Positions 9,061 to 18,147 of a stretch of 64,000 nucleotides of DNA are shown piece by piece. The position numbers and the translations under genes are program-made. The notes under the pieces were generated by a model. It worked only from the letters and a program-made list of their open reading frames with translations, was not told the origin of the DNA and searched no databases. The stretch comes from SCRD01 sp046705285 (GTDB lineage Bacteria; Acidobacteriota; Terriglobia; UBA7540), in NCBI GenBank assembly GCA_046705285.1, contig JBJKQK010000099.1, positions 1-64,000 on the forward strand, in the 5' to 3' direction. How positions within the stretch are numbered: the stretch's first letter is position 1; every line of letters begins with the position of its first letter.

Positions 9061-9591
9061 ATGTCAACGGACACGGAACCGGCTGGGAAAGGCTCTGCGC
9101 TCTGGTTGCTGCCGGAAGAGCCGATGTTCAGCCTTCTGGCTGATGAGATTTCGAGGCTCAGCCAGAGATTCTTCACACCATTGTTTGGGCCTCACGTCAC
9201 GCTGGTCGGCGGAATCACAGCGCCCGAAGATGAAGCTGTGGCAGAGTCAGCTTTGGTGGCACGTCTTATCAAGCCCTTCCGGATTGAACTGGGCGAAGTC
9301 GGATACAGTGAGGAATACTTCCGCTGCCTTTTCATCAACGTAATTCCAGACGATTCTCTCATCAAGGCTCACCGGACAGCGTATGAAGCCTTTGATCCCC
9401 AGGACGAAGCGGCCTACATGCCGCATCTGAGCTTGGTGTACGGAAAGCTTCCAGTCACAATCAAGGAGGAGTTCGCCGCTGCCTGCAGCTTCTTGTCAGG
9501 CCGGACATTCGAAGTATGTTGCTTGGCCCTCTACCGGGTCAGCGGCAGACCGCAAGAATGGAAGTGCATGGACAGATTTGAATTAAGGTGA
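9061..9591 (+). CDS. 2H phosphoesterase (2'-5' RNA ligase / cyclic phosphodiesterase family)
   Basis: This 176-residue protein carries the two HxT/S motifs of the 2H superfamily: PHVTLVGG near residue 45 and PHLSLVYG near 122. Enzymes of this fold hydrolyse or ligate 2',3'-cyclic or 2'-5' phosphodiester bonds in RNA or cyclic nucleotides. The frame is open back to 8959 inside the previous gene, but the ATG at 9061 gives the usual family length. The start is 19 bp after the upstream stop, so they probably share a transcript. The presence of both catalytic histidines suggests an active enzyme; the substrate is unknown. Confidence 0.8.
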   Translation: MSTDTEPAGKGSALWLLPEEPMFSLLADEISRLSQRFFTPLFGPHVTLVGGITAPEDEAVAESALVARLIKPFRIELGEVGYSEEYFRCLFINVIPDDSLIKAHRTAYEAFDPQDEAAYMPHLSLVYGKLPVTIKEEFAAACSFLSGRTFEVCCLALYRVSGRPQEWKCMDRFELR

Positions 9592-9710
9592 TGTTGAGTG
9601 TCGAAAACGACACATGGCAACACCTACTGCACTAGCTGGCGACAGCCTTCTCCAGCTGGCGCAAGCGCGGCTATCGTCTGGCTTGACCGAGATGTCCTCC
9701 CCCCGGAATT

Positions 9711-10718
9711 TCACGGGTTCATCATGACCCTGAGGGGACTGCTCAATGTGAAATCAATTCTTGTTTCGGACGGTATCTTGACAGCCTGGCTCTTGGTTGC
9801 CATCTGAACACCTGTTCCCGCTCCGGCACCGATGCCCGCACCGATGGCCGCGCCTTTGCCGCCGCCCGCAATGGCTCCGATCGCCGCTCCCAAAGCGGCG
9901 CCGATGCCGACTCTTTTGGCAGTCTGCGTGCCGCGCGAGCTTGCCGCTACCTGCTGGTAGATCCCGCTGTTCACTGCGTAGGCCTTACCGCCTATGGTGA
10001 CACTAACCAGCTGGAGTTGAACCTCCGACCGACCTTTAATGTGGCCGGCATTGCGTTCGCTAACAAGCCTCAGACGCGCATTGGAACCACGGGGAATTAT
10101 CAACTGACCGTTCGCCGCTATTGGCGAGTCGATGCTTGCGGCAAATTCGTCGCCGGTCTGGCTGGTTGCGGAATCGATGGGATCAATCGTGCGTATGGGA
10201 ATGACCGTTCCGGCCGGAATCGTCACGCTCACCGGCTGGGGCGGTGGCGGAGGGGCTTGGTTCGACGGCTGGGACTCTTGCACGACAGGAGCAGCCTCCT
10301 GGGCCGGAGAGGGCGTCTCGGGTGGAGGTTCGTTTTGTGCCATGGAGCGCGAGCGACGTCGCGAAGCTTGGCCTTCAGGTTGCGCCGATGGTTCCGGAGC
10401 ATTCGAAGCGGCCAGCGAGGGATCCACCTGCAGTTCATCAATAACTTGCTTGACGCCGTCAGCGTTTTGAGCCAACTGTTCAGCCGATCCCTTCTCTTGA
10501 TTGCTGCCGACTGTACCGGAAAGGACAACCACTCCCTTCTGGGAGACGACGCGAATATCTCGCGTCTTCAAGACCGGGTCCTGATACAGCTTGGATTGGA
10601 TAGCAGCAACAATGGCCGCGTCGCCAGGGGAACTCGAGCTCTTGAAAAGACTGCAACCACCGAAGGCAAAAGCAATGGTCATCACCAAGGCCGCTATCCG
10701 GGTTCTGGGATTGATCAT
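9711..10718 (-). CDS. Lipoprotein with BON domain and glycine-zipper region
   Basis: The ATG at 10718 has GAGAGGTG just upstream and gives a lipoprotein signal peptide ending in FAFGGC. This is preferred over the long frame from 10838. After the acylated Cys come a BON domain (about 35-100, with VVSQKGVVVLSGTVGS), a proline/glutamine-rich linker and a beta-rich domain with IPAGTVIPIRTIDPIDS. A glycine zipper (GIGAALGAAIGAIAGGGKG and repeats, about 275-310) follows, then a final beta strand. BON and glycine-zipper proteins bind or span membranes and often respond to envelope stress. It is likely anchored in the outer membrane facing the periplasm. It is a single gene, divergent from the GT2 gene. 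Confidence 0.8.
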   Translation of the reverse strand: MINPRTRIAALVMTIAFAFGGCSLFKSSSSPGDAAIVAAIQSKLYQDPVLKTRDIRVVSQKGVVVLSGTVGSNQEKGSAEQLAQNADGVKQVIDELQVDPSLAASNAPEPSAQPEGQASRRRSRSMAQNEPPPETPSPAQEAAPVVQESQPSNQAPPPPPQPVSVTIPAGTVIPIRTIDPIDSATSQTGDEFAASIDSPIAANGQLIIPRGSNARLRLVSERNAGHIKGRSEVQLQLVSVTIGGKAYAVNSGIYQQVAASSRGTQTAKRVGIGAALGAAIGAIAGGGKGAAIGAGIGAGAGTGVQMATKSQAVKIPSETRIDFTLSSPLRVMMNP

Positions 10719-10890
10719 ATGCACCTCTCTGCCGCTGAAAGACCTGCGGCTCGCGTCAGCATCCCCGCAGTCGCGGGATCGCTGGTTTGGTTCCCCCACC
10801 CTGCAGCAGTTTAACCTTTCCGCAAGAGTAAAGTCCAATGATATTACAGGCTTGCGTTGAGGTAATTTGTTAGAGTCGCGTACACGGGCA

Positions 10891-10899
10891 TGCTAGAAT
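10891..10899 (+). promoter_or_regulatory. Extended -10 promoter before the GT2 gene
   Basis: TGC followed by TAGAAT forms an extended -10 element. A TTGTTA lies 21 bp upstream, too far to be an ideal -35. The start would fall near 10906, leaving a very short leader that holds AAGGGAAGG before the ATG at 10918. Confidence 0.4.
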
Positions 10900-10917
10900 T
10901 CCTCGTGTAAGGGAAGG

Positions 10918-11727
10918 ATGCAAAAGTCACGCCAATTCAGTCGTTCAGCCAAAGTTGCGATGCAAAATCTCTCGATCGTAATCCCGGTTTACAACGAGGA
11001 GGCTAATATCGGCCCCCTTGTTGAGCGAATCACTGAGGCTATGTCTACCTGGCAGGGCACGGTCGAAATCCTCTTTGTCGATGATGGCAGCACCGACCGA
11101 TCGATGGAGTTGCTGAAAGAAGCCCAGGCGAATGACCCACGGATCCGTATTGCCCATTTCCAGAAGAACTTGGGGCAGACCGCGGCAATGGCCGCCGGCT
11201 TTCAGTTGGCGCACGGAGATGTGGTGGCAACCATCGATGCCGACTTGCAGAATGACCCGAAGGAAATCCCACGGCTGGCCGGAATGCTGAAACAGTGGGA
11301 TGTCGTGTGTGGTGTCCGAACCCAGCGCAAAGACACGATGTGGAAACGCATTTCCTCACGCATCGCGAACGGCTTTCGGAACTGGGTGACGGGTGACGAC
11401 ATTGTTGACACTGGTTGCACTCTGAAGGCCTACCGGCGTGAATGCCTGGAGGATCTGGAACTCTTCAAAGGAATGCATCGGTTTCTGCCCACGCTGATCA
11501 AGATGCGCGGTTATCGCGTAACGCAAGTCCCGGTCTCCCATCACCCGCGACTGGCAGGAGCGACCAAGTATGGAACGTGGGGCCGGCTGGTGAAAGGGCT
11601 TGATGATGTCTGGGCGGTGCGCTGGATGAAGAAGAACTACATCGAATATGAATCCGGCCTGCAGTTAATTGAGAAAGACTCCGCTGAGCATCACACGGTC
11701 CATATTGAACAGCCAGCAGAGAAATGA
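10918..11727 (+). CDS. Family 2 glycosyltransferase, dolichyl/undecaprenyl-phosphate sugar synthase type
   Basis: This 269-residue GT-A enzyme has the DPM1/ArnC signature: SIVIPVYNEEANIGPLVERI near the start, FVDDGSTD, NLGQTAAMAAG, and the DxD-like IDADLQNDP. It should move a sugar from a nucleotide donor onto a polyprenyl phosphate at the inner face of the membrane. It lacks the two C-terminal TM helices of ArnC/GtrB, so it resembles soluble DPM1. The ATG at 10960 (residue 15) is an alternative start that begins directly at the first strand. The next gene encodes a GT39 that uses such lipid-linked sugars. The pair probably glycosylates a lipid A, protein or glycan acceptor. Confidence 0.87.
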   Translation: MQKSRQFSRSAKVAMQNLSIVIPVYNEEANIGPLVERITEAMSTWQGTVEILFVDDGSTDRSMELLKEAQANDPRIRIAHFQKNLGQTAAMAAGFQLAHGDVVATIDADLQNDPKEIPRLAGMLKQWDVVCGVRTQRKDTMWKRISSRIANGFRNWVTGDDIVDTGCTLKAYRRECLEDLELFKGMHRFLPTLIKMRGYRVTQVPVSHHPRLAGATKYGTWGRLVKGLDDVWAVRWMKKNYIEYESGLQLIEKDSAEHHTVHIEQPAEK

Positions 11728-11958
11728 TGCAGAGACCAATTGATGCAGCTGTGCCGCCGAAGGGAATTTTGGCCTGATGGAAACCAGCCAGTTTTCCAAG
11801 CCTTGAGGGACAAATTGCATTTCTGCGAGGCGATTCAGCTTTCCACAGTCAACTTATAGATCATGGTAGACTTTCTTCGGCCGTCGCATATTGTTCTCGT
11901 CTCGAACGGCCTTTATCGAGTTTTAGAACCGGCCTTGGACGGAGGTTTGTAAGGCTTT

Positions 11959-13812
11959 TTGAGCGCTGAAACACCTTCACAATTAGATAAGACAGCTTCT
12001 GAGAATGTGTCGCATCGCAGGCTTTCGGCAATTCATATCCTTCTCCTGCTGCTGGTGGCCTGCTGCATGTTTTTCGCGGGCATCGGACGGCTTGCCCTCA
12101 TTGAGCCGGACGAGGGCAGAAACGCGGAAGTGGCACGGGAGATGCTGGCCAAGGGGAACTGGATCGTCCCTCACTTCGATGGTTTTGCCTACCTCGACAA
12201 GCCTCCCGCCTATTTCTGGGCGGTGGCCGCGTCATTCAAGGTGGCGGGGCTATCGGAGGCAAGCGCACGCTTTCCTTCCGCGCTGGCAGCGCTTTTGACG
12301 GTTTTTCTCGCCTGGTTCCTTGCGCGCAGGATGTTCGGAAATTCGACCGGGCTTTATGCCGGAATCATCCTTGCCACCTCGCCGCTGGTGGTGGTGTTCG
12401 CACGCGAGGTCATCTTTGATATGACACTGACCCTCTTTGTCACCGCCGCGATGGTTTGTTACTGGCTGCGGGAGGCGGGTTCTGAACAGCGAAAGTTACT
12501 CGACATCCTATTTTTCGCAGCGATGGGGCTGGCAACTTTGACAAAGGGCCCGGTAGGCTTCCTGCTCCCACTGCTTTCGATTGCGGCTTATGAAGCCCTG
12601 CGCGGAAAGTTTGCGAGGTTGAAGGAGCTGAACTGGGGCCTGGGGCTTGTGACGTTCTTTGCCATCACTCTGCCATGGTTTGTCGCTGTGTCAGTGCGTC
12701 ACCCGGATTTTCCCGGATACGCTTTCTGGCAGGAGAGCCTGGAAAGGTTTGCGACCCCCCAGTCGCATCGTCCCGGCCCGATTTATTACTACCTCATTAT
12801 TTATCTCGCCGGCTTCTTACCCTGGAGCTTTTTCCTGCTCTATGCGGTGTTTCACCGGGTCAGACGATGGAAGGAGCTCCGGGATTCACAACAGGCTTCC
12901 GTACTTTTCCTCTTGAGCTGGGTGGGCGTTATCTTCGTCTTCTTTTCGATTTCAAAATCCAAGCTCCCCGGCTACTTTCTTCCCGCTATGGTTCCACTCA
13001 GTATCCTGATGGGTAAAGTGTGGCAGGCGCCAAAGGCTGAACGCAATGGCCGGACTCCCGACTGGCTGACAGGCGGATTCGCAACCTTGATTGCACTGGG
13101 AATTATCGTTGCGGCAGCGCCGCATTTTGAGCACTTCCTTTTTCCGCACGGACGGCTCGAGAAGAAAATGCCCGCCGACGTTCTTGCCTTGCTGGGCCCG
13201 ACACTGCTGTACACGGGCGTCATTCTGGGTGCTCTGGGAATTATTGGCCGAGATCTCTGTGCGCGGGCTCGGGGAAGAAGTCCGACGATCATCATGTTCG
13301 TGCTGGTCGCGTGCTGTTTTCCGCTCATCCTGATCCGCTGCTTTCATCCGCTGGAACTGTTTGCCTCTGCGAAATCGAGCCGGGCCCTCGCGCGAACCAT
13401 ACTCGAGAATCCGCAAAGGAATCTCCCCATTTATGGCTTTTATTACTTTCGGACCAGTCTGCCGTTCTATCTGCGCAGGCCAGTCGGCTTGGTTTCATCG
13501 ACCGCGGATGAACTTACCAGCAACTACGTTGTGACACAGTGGCCAAGGATCCAAAAAGAAATTCAGACAGGCCAACTGCCGCGAAGACTTGCACCCGCGG
13601 CGACCGAAGGAATGCCTTTGGTGATGACAGAGCGGGAATGGCTGGCGAGGAGAGATTCAACGCCCATGCTCGTGCTGGTCCGAAATCGTGAGGTGGCCCA
13701 ATTGGCCAAAACCATCCCCAGGCTGGACCCGATGTGGACGGGATGGCAATATTCAGTCTGGGAAGTGCCCGCCAACCCACCTCAGCCTAGTCCGCAAGAG
13801 AAAGGGAACTGA
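11959..13812 (+). CDS. ArnT-like GT39 family glycosyltransferase
   Basis: This 617-residue integral membrane protein has about a dozen TM segments and a large C-terminal periplasmic part. The conserved first loop contains the acidic motif IEPDEGRNAEVAREML (about residues 50-65), as in ArnT and protein O-mannosyltransferases; TKGPVGFLLP (about 195) is also typical. It takes a sugar from a polyprenyl-phosphate donor in the periplasm. The start is TTG at 11959, with GGAGG at 11941-11945, a wide spacing, so the start is uncertain by some residues. It follows the GT2 gene that could make its donor. The acceptor cannot be told: lipid A, a protein or a repeat unit. Confidence 0.88.
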   Translation: MSAETPSQLDKTASENVSHRRLSAIHILLLLLVACCMFFAGIGRLALIEPDEGRNAEVAREMLAKGNWIVPHFDGFAYLDKPPAYFWAVAASFKVAGLSEASARFPSALAALLTVFLAWFLARRMFGNSTGLYAGIILATSPLVVVFAREVIFDMTLTLFVTAAMVCYWLREAGSEQRKLLDILFFAAMGLATLTKGPVGFLLPLLSIAAYEALRGKFARLKELNWGLGLVTFFAITLPWFVAVSVRHPDFPGYAFWQESLERFATPQSHRPGPIYYYLIIYLAGFLPWSFFLLYAVFHRVRRWKELRDSQQASVLFLLSWVGVIFVFFSISKSKLPGYFLPAMVPLSILMGKVWQAPKAERNGRTPDWLTGGFATLIALGIIVAAAPHFEHFLFPHGRLEKKMPADVLALLGPTLLYTGVILGALGIIGRDLCARARGRSPTIIMFVLVACCFPLILIRCFHPLELFASAKSSRALARTILENPQRNLPIYGFYYFRTSLPFYLRRPVGLVSSTADELTSNYVVTQWPRIQKEIQTGQLPRRLAPAATEGMPLVMTEREWLARRDSTPMLVLVRNREVAQLAKTIPRLDPMWTGWQYSVWEVPANPPQPSPQEKGN

Positions 13813-13857
13813 GCGCCCGTCTGAAACTGATCGACAGGCTCGCAACCATTAAACCTC

Positions 13858-15774
13858 ATGTGTGGTATTTGCGGCATTCACAATCTCGACCTGAGACCCC
13901 TTGATTCACCCGATGTGATTGACCGAATGTCCAGCCAGATCAGGCACCGTGGACCGGACAGCCAGGGCAAGTTCGTGCGGCCACACCTGGCTCTCGCCAT
14001 TCGCCGACTAAGCATCATCGATCTCAACACGGGCGACCAACCGCTATCCAACGAAACCGGCGAGGTCACGCTGGTTTTCAATGGGGAGATCTACAACTAT
14101 CGCGAGTTACGCAAAGGCCTTGTGGAACGCGGTCACCTGTTTAAGACGCAATCCGACGGCGAAGTGATTGCCCATCTCTATGAAGAAAAGGGCGCTGATT
14201 TCGTGCGGGACCTGAATGGCATGTTCGCCATTGCGTTGTGGGATGAGCGCACAAAACGTCTGGTCCTGGCGCGCGATCGTGCTGGCGAAAAGCCGCTCTA
14301 TTACTGGCAGCGTAACAGCACCCTGGTGTTTGGTTCGGAAATTAAATCGATTCTGGAACATCCCGGCGTCAGCCGGCAACTCGATCCCGAAGCCCTGTCA
14401 CAGTACTTCTTTTACGGTTATTTCCCCACACCCCGTTCGGTTTATGCCGAAATCAAGAAGCTTCCCGCCGCGCACCTGATGGTGGTTGAACGCCACCGAA
14501 CGAATATCGAGTGCTACTGGAGAATGCAGAGTTATTTGCGACCGCCGGAACGGGGAAGGATGACCCCGAAGCAGGAAGAGGACGCGTGTGAAGAGCTTCG
14601 GGAGCGGGTGCGGGAGGCGGCCGTCTCACGCCTGGTCAGCGACGTGCCTCTGGGTGTTTTCCTGAGCGGTGGCATCGATTCTTCCACGGTGGTCGCTGCA
14701 ATGAGTGATCTCTCCCCTGGAAATGTCAATAGCTTTTCAGTCTCATTTCCCCAGCGTTCCTTCGACGAGGGACAGTATGCGGCATACGTCGCCCAGCACT
14801 TCAAAACTCGGCATCATGTCCTGGTCGCAGATGACAAAACCATGCGGGGCGCTTTGGCGACCTTGGTCAACCATCTGGACGAGCCGATGGCTGATCCCGC
14901 CATCATTCCCACTTATCTCCTGTCGTGTTTTGCACGGGAACACATCAAGGTTGCTCTGAGCGGCGAGGGCAGCGACGAACTGTTCGGCGGTTATCCCACT
15001 TATCTGGGAGCGCGAGCAGCCGAATATTATCTGAAAATTCCTAAAGTCTTGCGGCGGCAGGTTTTTGACCGCCTGCGGCAGCTTCTACCCGTCTCTTCAA
15101 ACGCCGTGCCTAAGGGGCTTTTCCTTCGTCGATTTCTTAGCCATGCCGAAAAAGACCCGGCCGTGCGCCATCATACGTGGTTTGGCATGTTTTCGCAGAT
15201 CGAACTCGACCAACTCCTTGGCCCGCAATGGGGCGGGCCACATCCGCCGAGCAGCGTGATTTTCAATCCCTTGCCGAGAATTTTGGAAGGTGCCCGCTTT
15301 GATGAAGTTCTGGCAGAAATGCTTTATCTGGATTTTCGAATGTATCTCGAAGACAACCTGCTGGTGAAAGTGGACCGAGCCAGTATGGCGTGCTCGCTGG
15401 AAATGAGAACTCCGTTTCTGGACCATCGCCTGATCGAGTTTGCAGCGGGTCTGCCGACGAATCTCAAGATGCGGGGATTCAAAGGGAAGTATATTTTGAA
15501 GAAAGCTGTTGAAAAATGGCTGCCTCACAAGATTGTTTACCGCCAGAAGCGAGGATTTACAGTTCCGATTGCAAGCTGGATTCGCAATGAACTCCGACCG
15601 CTTGTAGCAGAAACTCTGGAAGAAAGGAAGCTGAAGCGCCAAGGACTCTTCAATAGCGCCTATGTTCACCAGATGCTCCGGGAACATTCGTCGGGCCGTG
15701 CCGATCATAGGAAAGCACTGTGGACGCTCCTCTGCTTTCAGCTTTGGTATGACCGATGGGGAAGGGGAGACTAA
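13858..15774 (+). CDS. asnB: Asparagine synthase (glutamine-hydrolysing)
   Basis: This 638-residue protein starts MCGICGI, with the catalytic Cys2 of the N-terminal glutaminase domain (1-200), including RHRGPDSQG and FNGEIYNYREL. The synthetase domain follows with the PP-loop SGGIDSS at 270-276 and GEGSDELFGGYP. It makes asparagine from aspartate with glutamine and ATP, or amidates another carboxylate. AsnB copies in surface-polysaccharide loci often do the latter, and here it sits among glycosyltransferases. Both domains have their key residues, so it should be active. Its last 19 bp overlap the transglutaminase-like gene, implying coupled translation. Confidence 0.93.
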   Translation: MCGICGIHNLDLRPLDSPDVIDRMSSQIRHRGPDSQGKFVRPHLALAIRRLSIIDLNTGDQPLSNETGEVTLVFNGEIYNYRELRKGLVERGHLFKTQSDGEVIAHLYEEKGADFVRDLNGMFAIALWDERTKRLVLARDRAGEKPLYYWQRNSTLVFGSEIKSILEHPGVSRQLDPEALSQYFFYGYFPTPRSVYAEIKKLPAAHLMVVERHRTNIECYWRMQSYLRPPERGRMTPKQEEDACEELRERVREAAVSRLVSDVPLGVFLSGGIDSSTVVAAMSDLSPGNVNSFSVSFPQRSFDEGQYAAYVAQHFKTRHHVLVADDKTMRGALATLVNHLDEPMADPAIIPTYLLSCFAREHIKVALSGEGSDELFGGYPTYLGARAAEYYLKIPKVLRRQVFDRLRQLLPVSSNAVPKGLFLRRFLSHAEKDPAVRHHTWFGMFSQIELDQLLGPQWGGPHPPSSVIFNPLPRILEGARFDEVLAEMLYLDFRMYLEDNLLVKVDRASMACSLEMRTPFLDHRLIEFAAGLPTNLKMRGFKGKYILKKAVEKWLPHKIVYRQKRGFTVPIASWIRNELRPLVAETLEERKLKRQGLFNSAYVHQMLREHSSGRADHRKALWTLLCFQLWYDRWGRGD

Positions 15775-16451
15775 CTTCGAGCCGCTGGGAAGCCAGTTCG
15801 AAATCACTGGACTCGCTGCCCCGGCGCGAAGCCTTCACGAAGAAGGAGTGGGAGGTCATTCAAGGGTCTCGAACACCTCGCCAGGTGCAGAGCTTCATTC
15901 GGACATTCACTTATAATCGCGAAAGGCGGGGGGAAACCCTGCGAAGCTTTCGCGGTACGCTAAGGCACCGGACCGCCCACTGCTTGGAAGCTGCACTAGT
16001 GGCGGCTACAATCCTTGAACAGCACGGTTATCCGCCGTTGCTGCTGGACCTGGAGTCCAAAGACCACCTGGACCACGTTGTGTTTGCTTTCCGCAAGAAC
16101 GGAAGGTGGGGAGCCGTTGGCCAATCGCGTGATTTCAGCTTGCAGGGCCGTAGACCCCTCTATCGAACGCTGCGCCATCTCGTCATGAGTTACGTTGACC
16201 CTTTCGTGAATGAGCAGGCACGAATTGTAGGGTACGCATTGGCTGACCTGCGGACCCTGGTCAGTACTGATTGGCGGTTTTCAATGAGAAACATCTGGAG
16301 CGTCGAAGAGGCCCTGATTCGGCTGCCCCACCGCAAACTGAGGTCCTCAAATCATCGGTACGAGAAGGTGTTGCGCCGATATCGAGCTTTCAAAGAGAAA
16401 TATCCCGAACGCCAGATCACCTTCTACTCGAATCGCCATCAGTGGATGTGA
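15756..16451 (+). CDS. Transglutaminase-like cysteine-triad protein
   Basis: This 231-residue protein has the Cys-His-Asp order of the transglutaminase/papain-like fold: C76 in RTAHCLEAALVAA, H107 in LDHVVFAF and D126 in GQSRDF. Such proteins act as peptidases, amidases or transglutaminases, and no signal peptide is visible. The start overlaps asnB by 19 bp with a different frame. An AsnB-fold enzyme beside a transglutaminase-fold protease also occurs in lasso peptide loci. Here, however, AsnB keeps its glutaminase Cys and no precursor peptide is evident, so that role is unlikely. It is more probably a stand-alone transglutaminase-like protein with an unknown substrate. Confidence 0.68.
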   Translation: MGKGRLTSSRWEASSKSLDSLPRREAFTKKEWEVIQGSRTPRQVQSFIRTFTYNRERRGETLRSFRGTLRHRTAHCLEAALVAATILEQHGYPPLLLDLESKDHLDHVVFAFRKNGRWGAVGQSRDFSLQGRRPLYRTLRHLVMSYVDPFVNEQARIVGYALADLRTLVSTDWRFSMRNIWSVEEALIRLPHRKLRSSNHRYEKVLRRYRAFKEKYPERQITFYSNRHQWM

Positions 16452-16799
16452 GCTTTAAGTTCAACACTCCAAGATTCCCTGGGGTTCCGCATGGAGATTG
16501 ATCGGCATGATTCCATTCACAGTTGACGAAGTTGGCTTCAGAGAGCCTTTCGACGGCCTGCCGGTTAGGGTTCGGCTTCGGCCAACTTGCGGCCGCCACC
16601 TTGACTAGGTACCACACCAACCATTTGACGTCCGCGGCAGCCAGGAGCAGAAAAGTATCGCGTCATTTCACCTCTTCCAGGTCGCCATGTCAAAAGAACG
16701 GGACATGGCTGCCTGAATCATAGCAATCCTGAGAACGCTTCAGACTGTCGAATTACGGCCATCGATTCTCGGCTAGGGAGCAGCAAAGGGTCGCTTCGG
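16452..16799. other. Intergenic stretch between convergent genes, no gene seen
   Basis: The short open frames here on both strands lack ribosome binding sites and have unconvincing composition. No terminator with a T-tract, tRNA or repeat was seen. Confidence 0.5.
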
Positions 16800-17339
16800 T
16801 CATGGGTTCTGTTCGATTGTGCTGATGAGCAGGTCAGCCTTATGGGCAAGGTTGTCGGCTCGTTGCAAATCTGATTCCTGAAGTGCTCGCTGAGACTGCT
16901 GAAGGAAGCCTCGCGCACCTTCCAAAGTGCCCCGCTGAGCTGGTGTGAGCCACTCCCGGCTGAGACGCACAATTCGTTCCTCAATTCCATTCTGCAACTT
17001 GATGATCTGGTTTCGCAGTTCAACCGCCCGGCCGGAGTTCAATCCCGATTGCAGTGCAGGAACGTCGGCTGGTTCCTGCCGGGGAACTTTCACCTCCGGG
17101 CGGTGATAAGGTGCAAGGCTGCGGTGCGTCGGCTCAGGCGTTGCCGGCGGTGGAAGCTCAGGAACAATGACTACGGGTGCGCGAGGAACTGGAGCTTGGA
17201 TGACCACTGCCTGGTTCGATTGTGAAGGGGTTGCAGCCGGCGGTGGCGTGGGGACATAGACAATCTTCGGCCCTGTCTGCCTTTTGGGGCATCCGCCAAA
17301 TATCATTGCGAAACTGCAAACGATCGCCTTCCAGCTCAA
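16800..17339 (-). CDS. Proline-rich lipoprotein with helical C-terminus
   Basis: This 179-residue protein starts with TTG at 17339; an upstream in-frame stop at 17352-17354 limits the choice. The short signal peptide ends in a lipobox, MIFGGC, giving an acylated Cys near residue 17. Residues 30-90 are rich in Pro, Val and Ala, a typical periplasmic spacer. Residues 95-179 are predicted helical or coiled coil (RAVELRNQIIKLQNGIEERI...). The layout suggests an outer-membrane lipoprotein reaching across the periplasm. No enzymatic motif. It is a single gene between asnB's partner and the HNH gene. Function unknown. Confidence 0.65.
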   Translation of the reverse strand: MSWKAIVCSFAMIFGGCPKRQTGPKIVYVPTPPPAATPSQSNQAVVIQAPVPRAPVVIVPELPPPATPEPTHRSLAPYHRPEVKVPRQEPADVPALQSGLNSGRAVELRNQIIKLQNGIEERIVRLSREWLTPAQRGTLEGARGFLQQSQRALQESDLQRADNLAHKADLLISTIEQNP

Positions 17340-17577
17340 AATATGTTTATTCTATCACTTCAACAAACGCGTGGGAGGCTATGCAGATTCCCCTTGAAGC
17401 CCTGAGCGGCATCTTGCGCTTTACGACACGGGCCAAGCCCTCCCCTCAACTCGGTACCAGAAAACCGCGCGCCGTACTCGCAGCTATGACCACGCCCTGG
17501 CCTGGATACTCTTGCCACGTCAGGCTACACGCCCCCCGTTTCGCGGCAGAATTGCTCACGCGCGAGCACCAATGTTG

Positions 17578-17949
17578 TCAAATGGATTGGTGGCTCGCAA
17601 CCTTTCTCTCAGTTGCCTTTGCCTGCTGCGTGTAAAGATGCTCCCATTCTTTCCGCCTTTTCAGCACAAAGGCTTTGGCGTCTTCGAACGATTTGAACGG
17701 CCGTTTCCCCTTAATGACATTGCACGGCTGGCAACAGGTCACGAGGTTATCCATTTTCCGTGTCCCGCCATGGGCGTGCGGGTGAACATGATCAACCGTG
17801 AGGATAAGCCAGTTTGTGAACTGGTGTAGCCCATCCAGTCCACAATACTGGCATTGGAATTGATCACGGGTGAATATCTTCATGGCGTCTTCACGCGACA
17901 GATGCGGCGCAGGTCCAGCGAAAAACTTCTGGAGCTTCTTCAGGGCCAT
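17578..17949 (-). CDS. HNH endonuclease family protein
   Basis: The ATG at 17949 is preceded by AGAGGAGGAG, a near-perfect SD, which overrides the longer frame from 18048. The 123-residue product has the HNH fold: CQYCG near residue 33, then the VDHVHPHAHGG catalytic segment, DNLVTCCQPCN and KGKRPF. Two CxxC pairs bind a structural zinc, and the His of VDH is the general base. Small stand-alone HNH proteins of this type are common and mostly uncharacterised; roles include DNA repair, restriction and mobile elements. No intron, phage or toxin partner is adjacent, so a housekeeping nuclease is as likely as a selfish one. Confidence 0.85.
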   Translation of the reverse strand: MALKKLQKFFAGPAPHLSREDAMKIFTRDQFQCQYCGLDGLHQFTNWLILTVDHVHPHAHGGTRKMDNLVTCCQPCNVIKGKRPFKSFEDAKAFVLKRRKEWEHLYTQQAKATERKVASHQSI

Positions 17950-18147
17950 GGCTCCTCCTCTTGAACCTAGGTTTGGTAGGCGCAGGAGATCGCTTTCCCC
18001 GCGCCTCCTGGCAGCGAAAGGATGCCCTCTTCCGCTCCCTTTGACCATTTCTGAGCCTATTCTACTCCCGATATTCGTTGAGGGATAGTTGCTAGCTGTC
18101 TTTCTTACAAGCAGGCTCAGGACGGCGTGGTAAGGCTGAAGAGATGG

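Noticed and set aside
10017..10814. Long plus-strand open frame opposite the BON lipoprotein gene
   Set aside because: Arg- and Gly-rich translation without motif; the minus strand encodes a lipoprotein with signal peptide, BON domain and SD.
13858..16451. Lasso peptide biosynthesis locus
   Set aside because: AsnB retains Cys2 and the full glutaminase domain, which lasso cyclases lose, and I see no precursor peptide, RRE domain or exporter next to the pair.
17578..17949. HNH gene as part of a restriction or homing system
   Set aside because: No methylase, intron, intein or phage genes adjoin it. A stand-alone HNH protein is the simplest reading.
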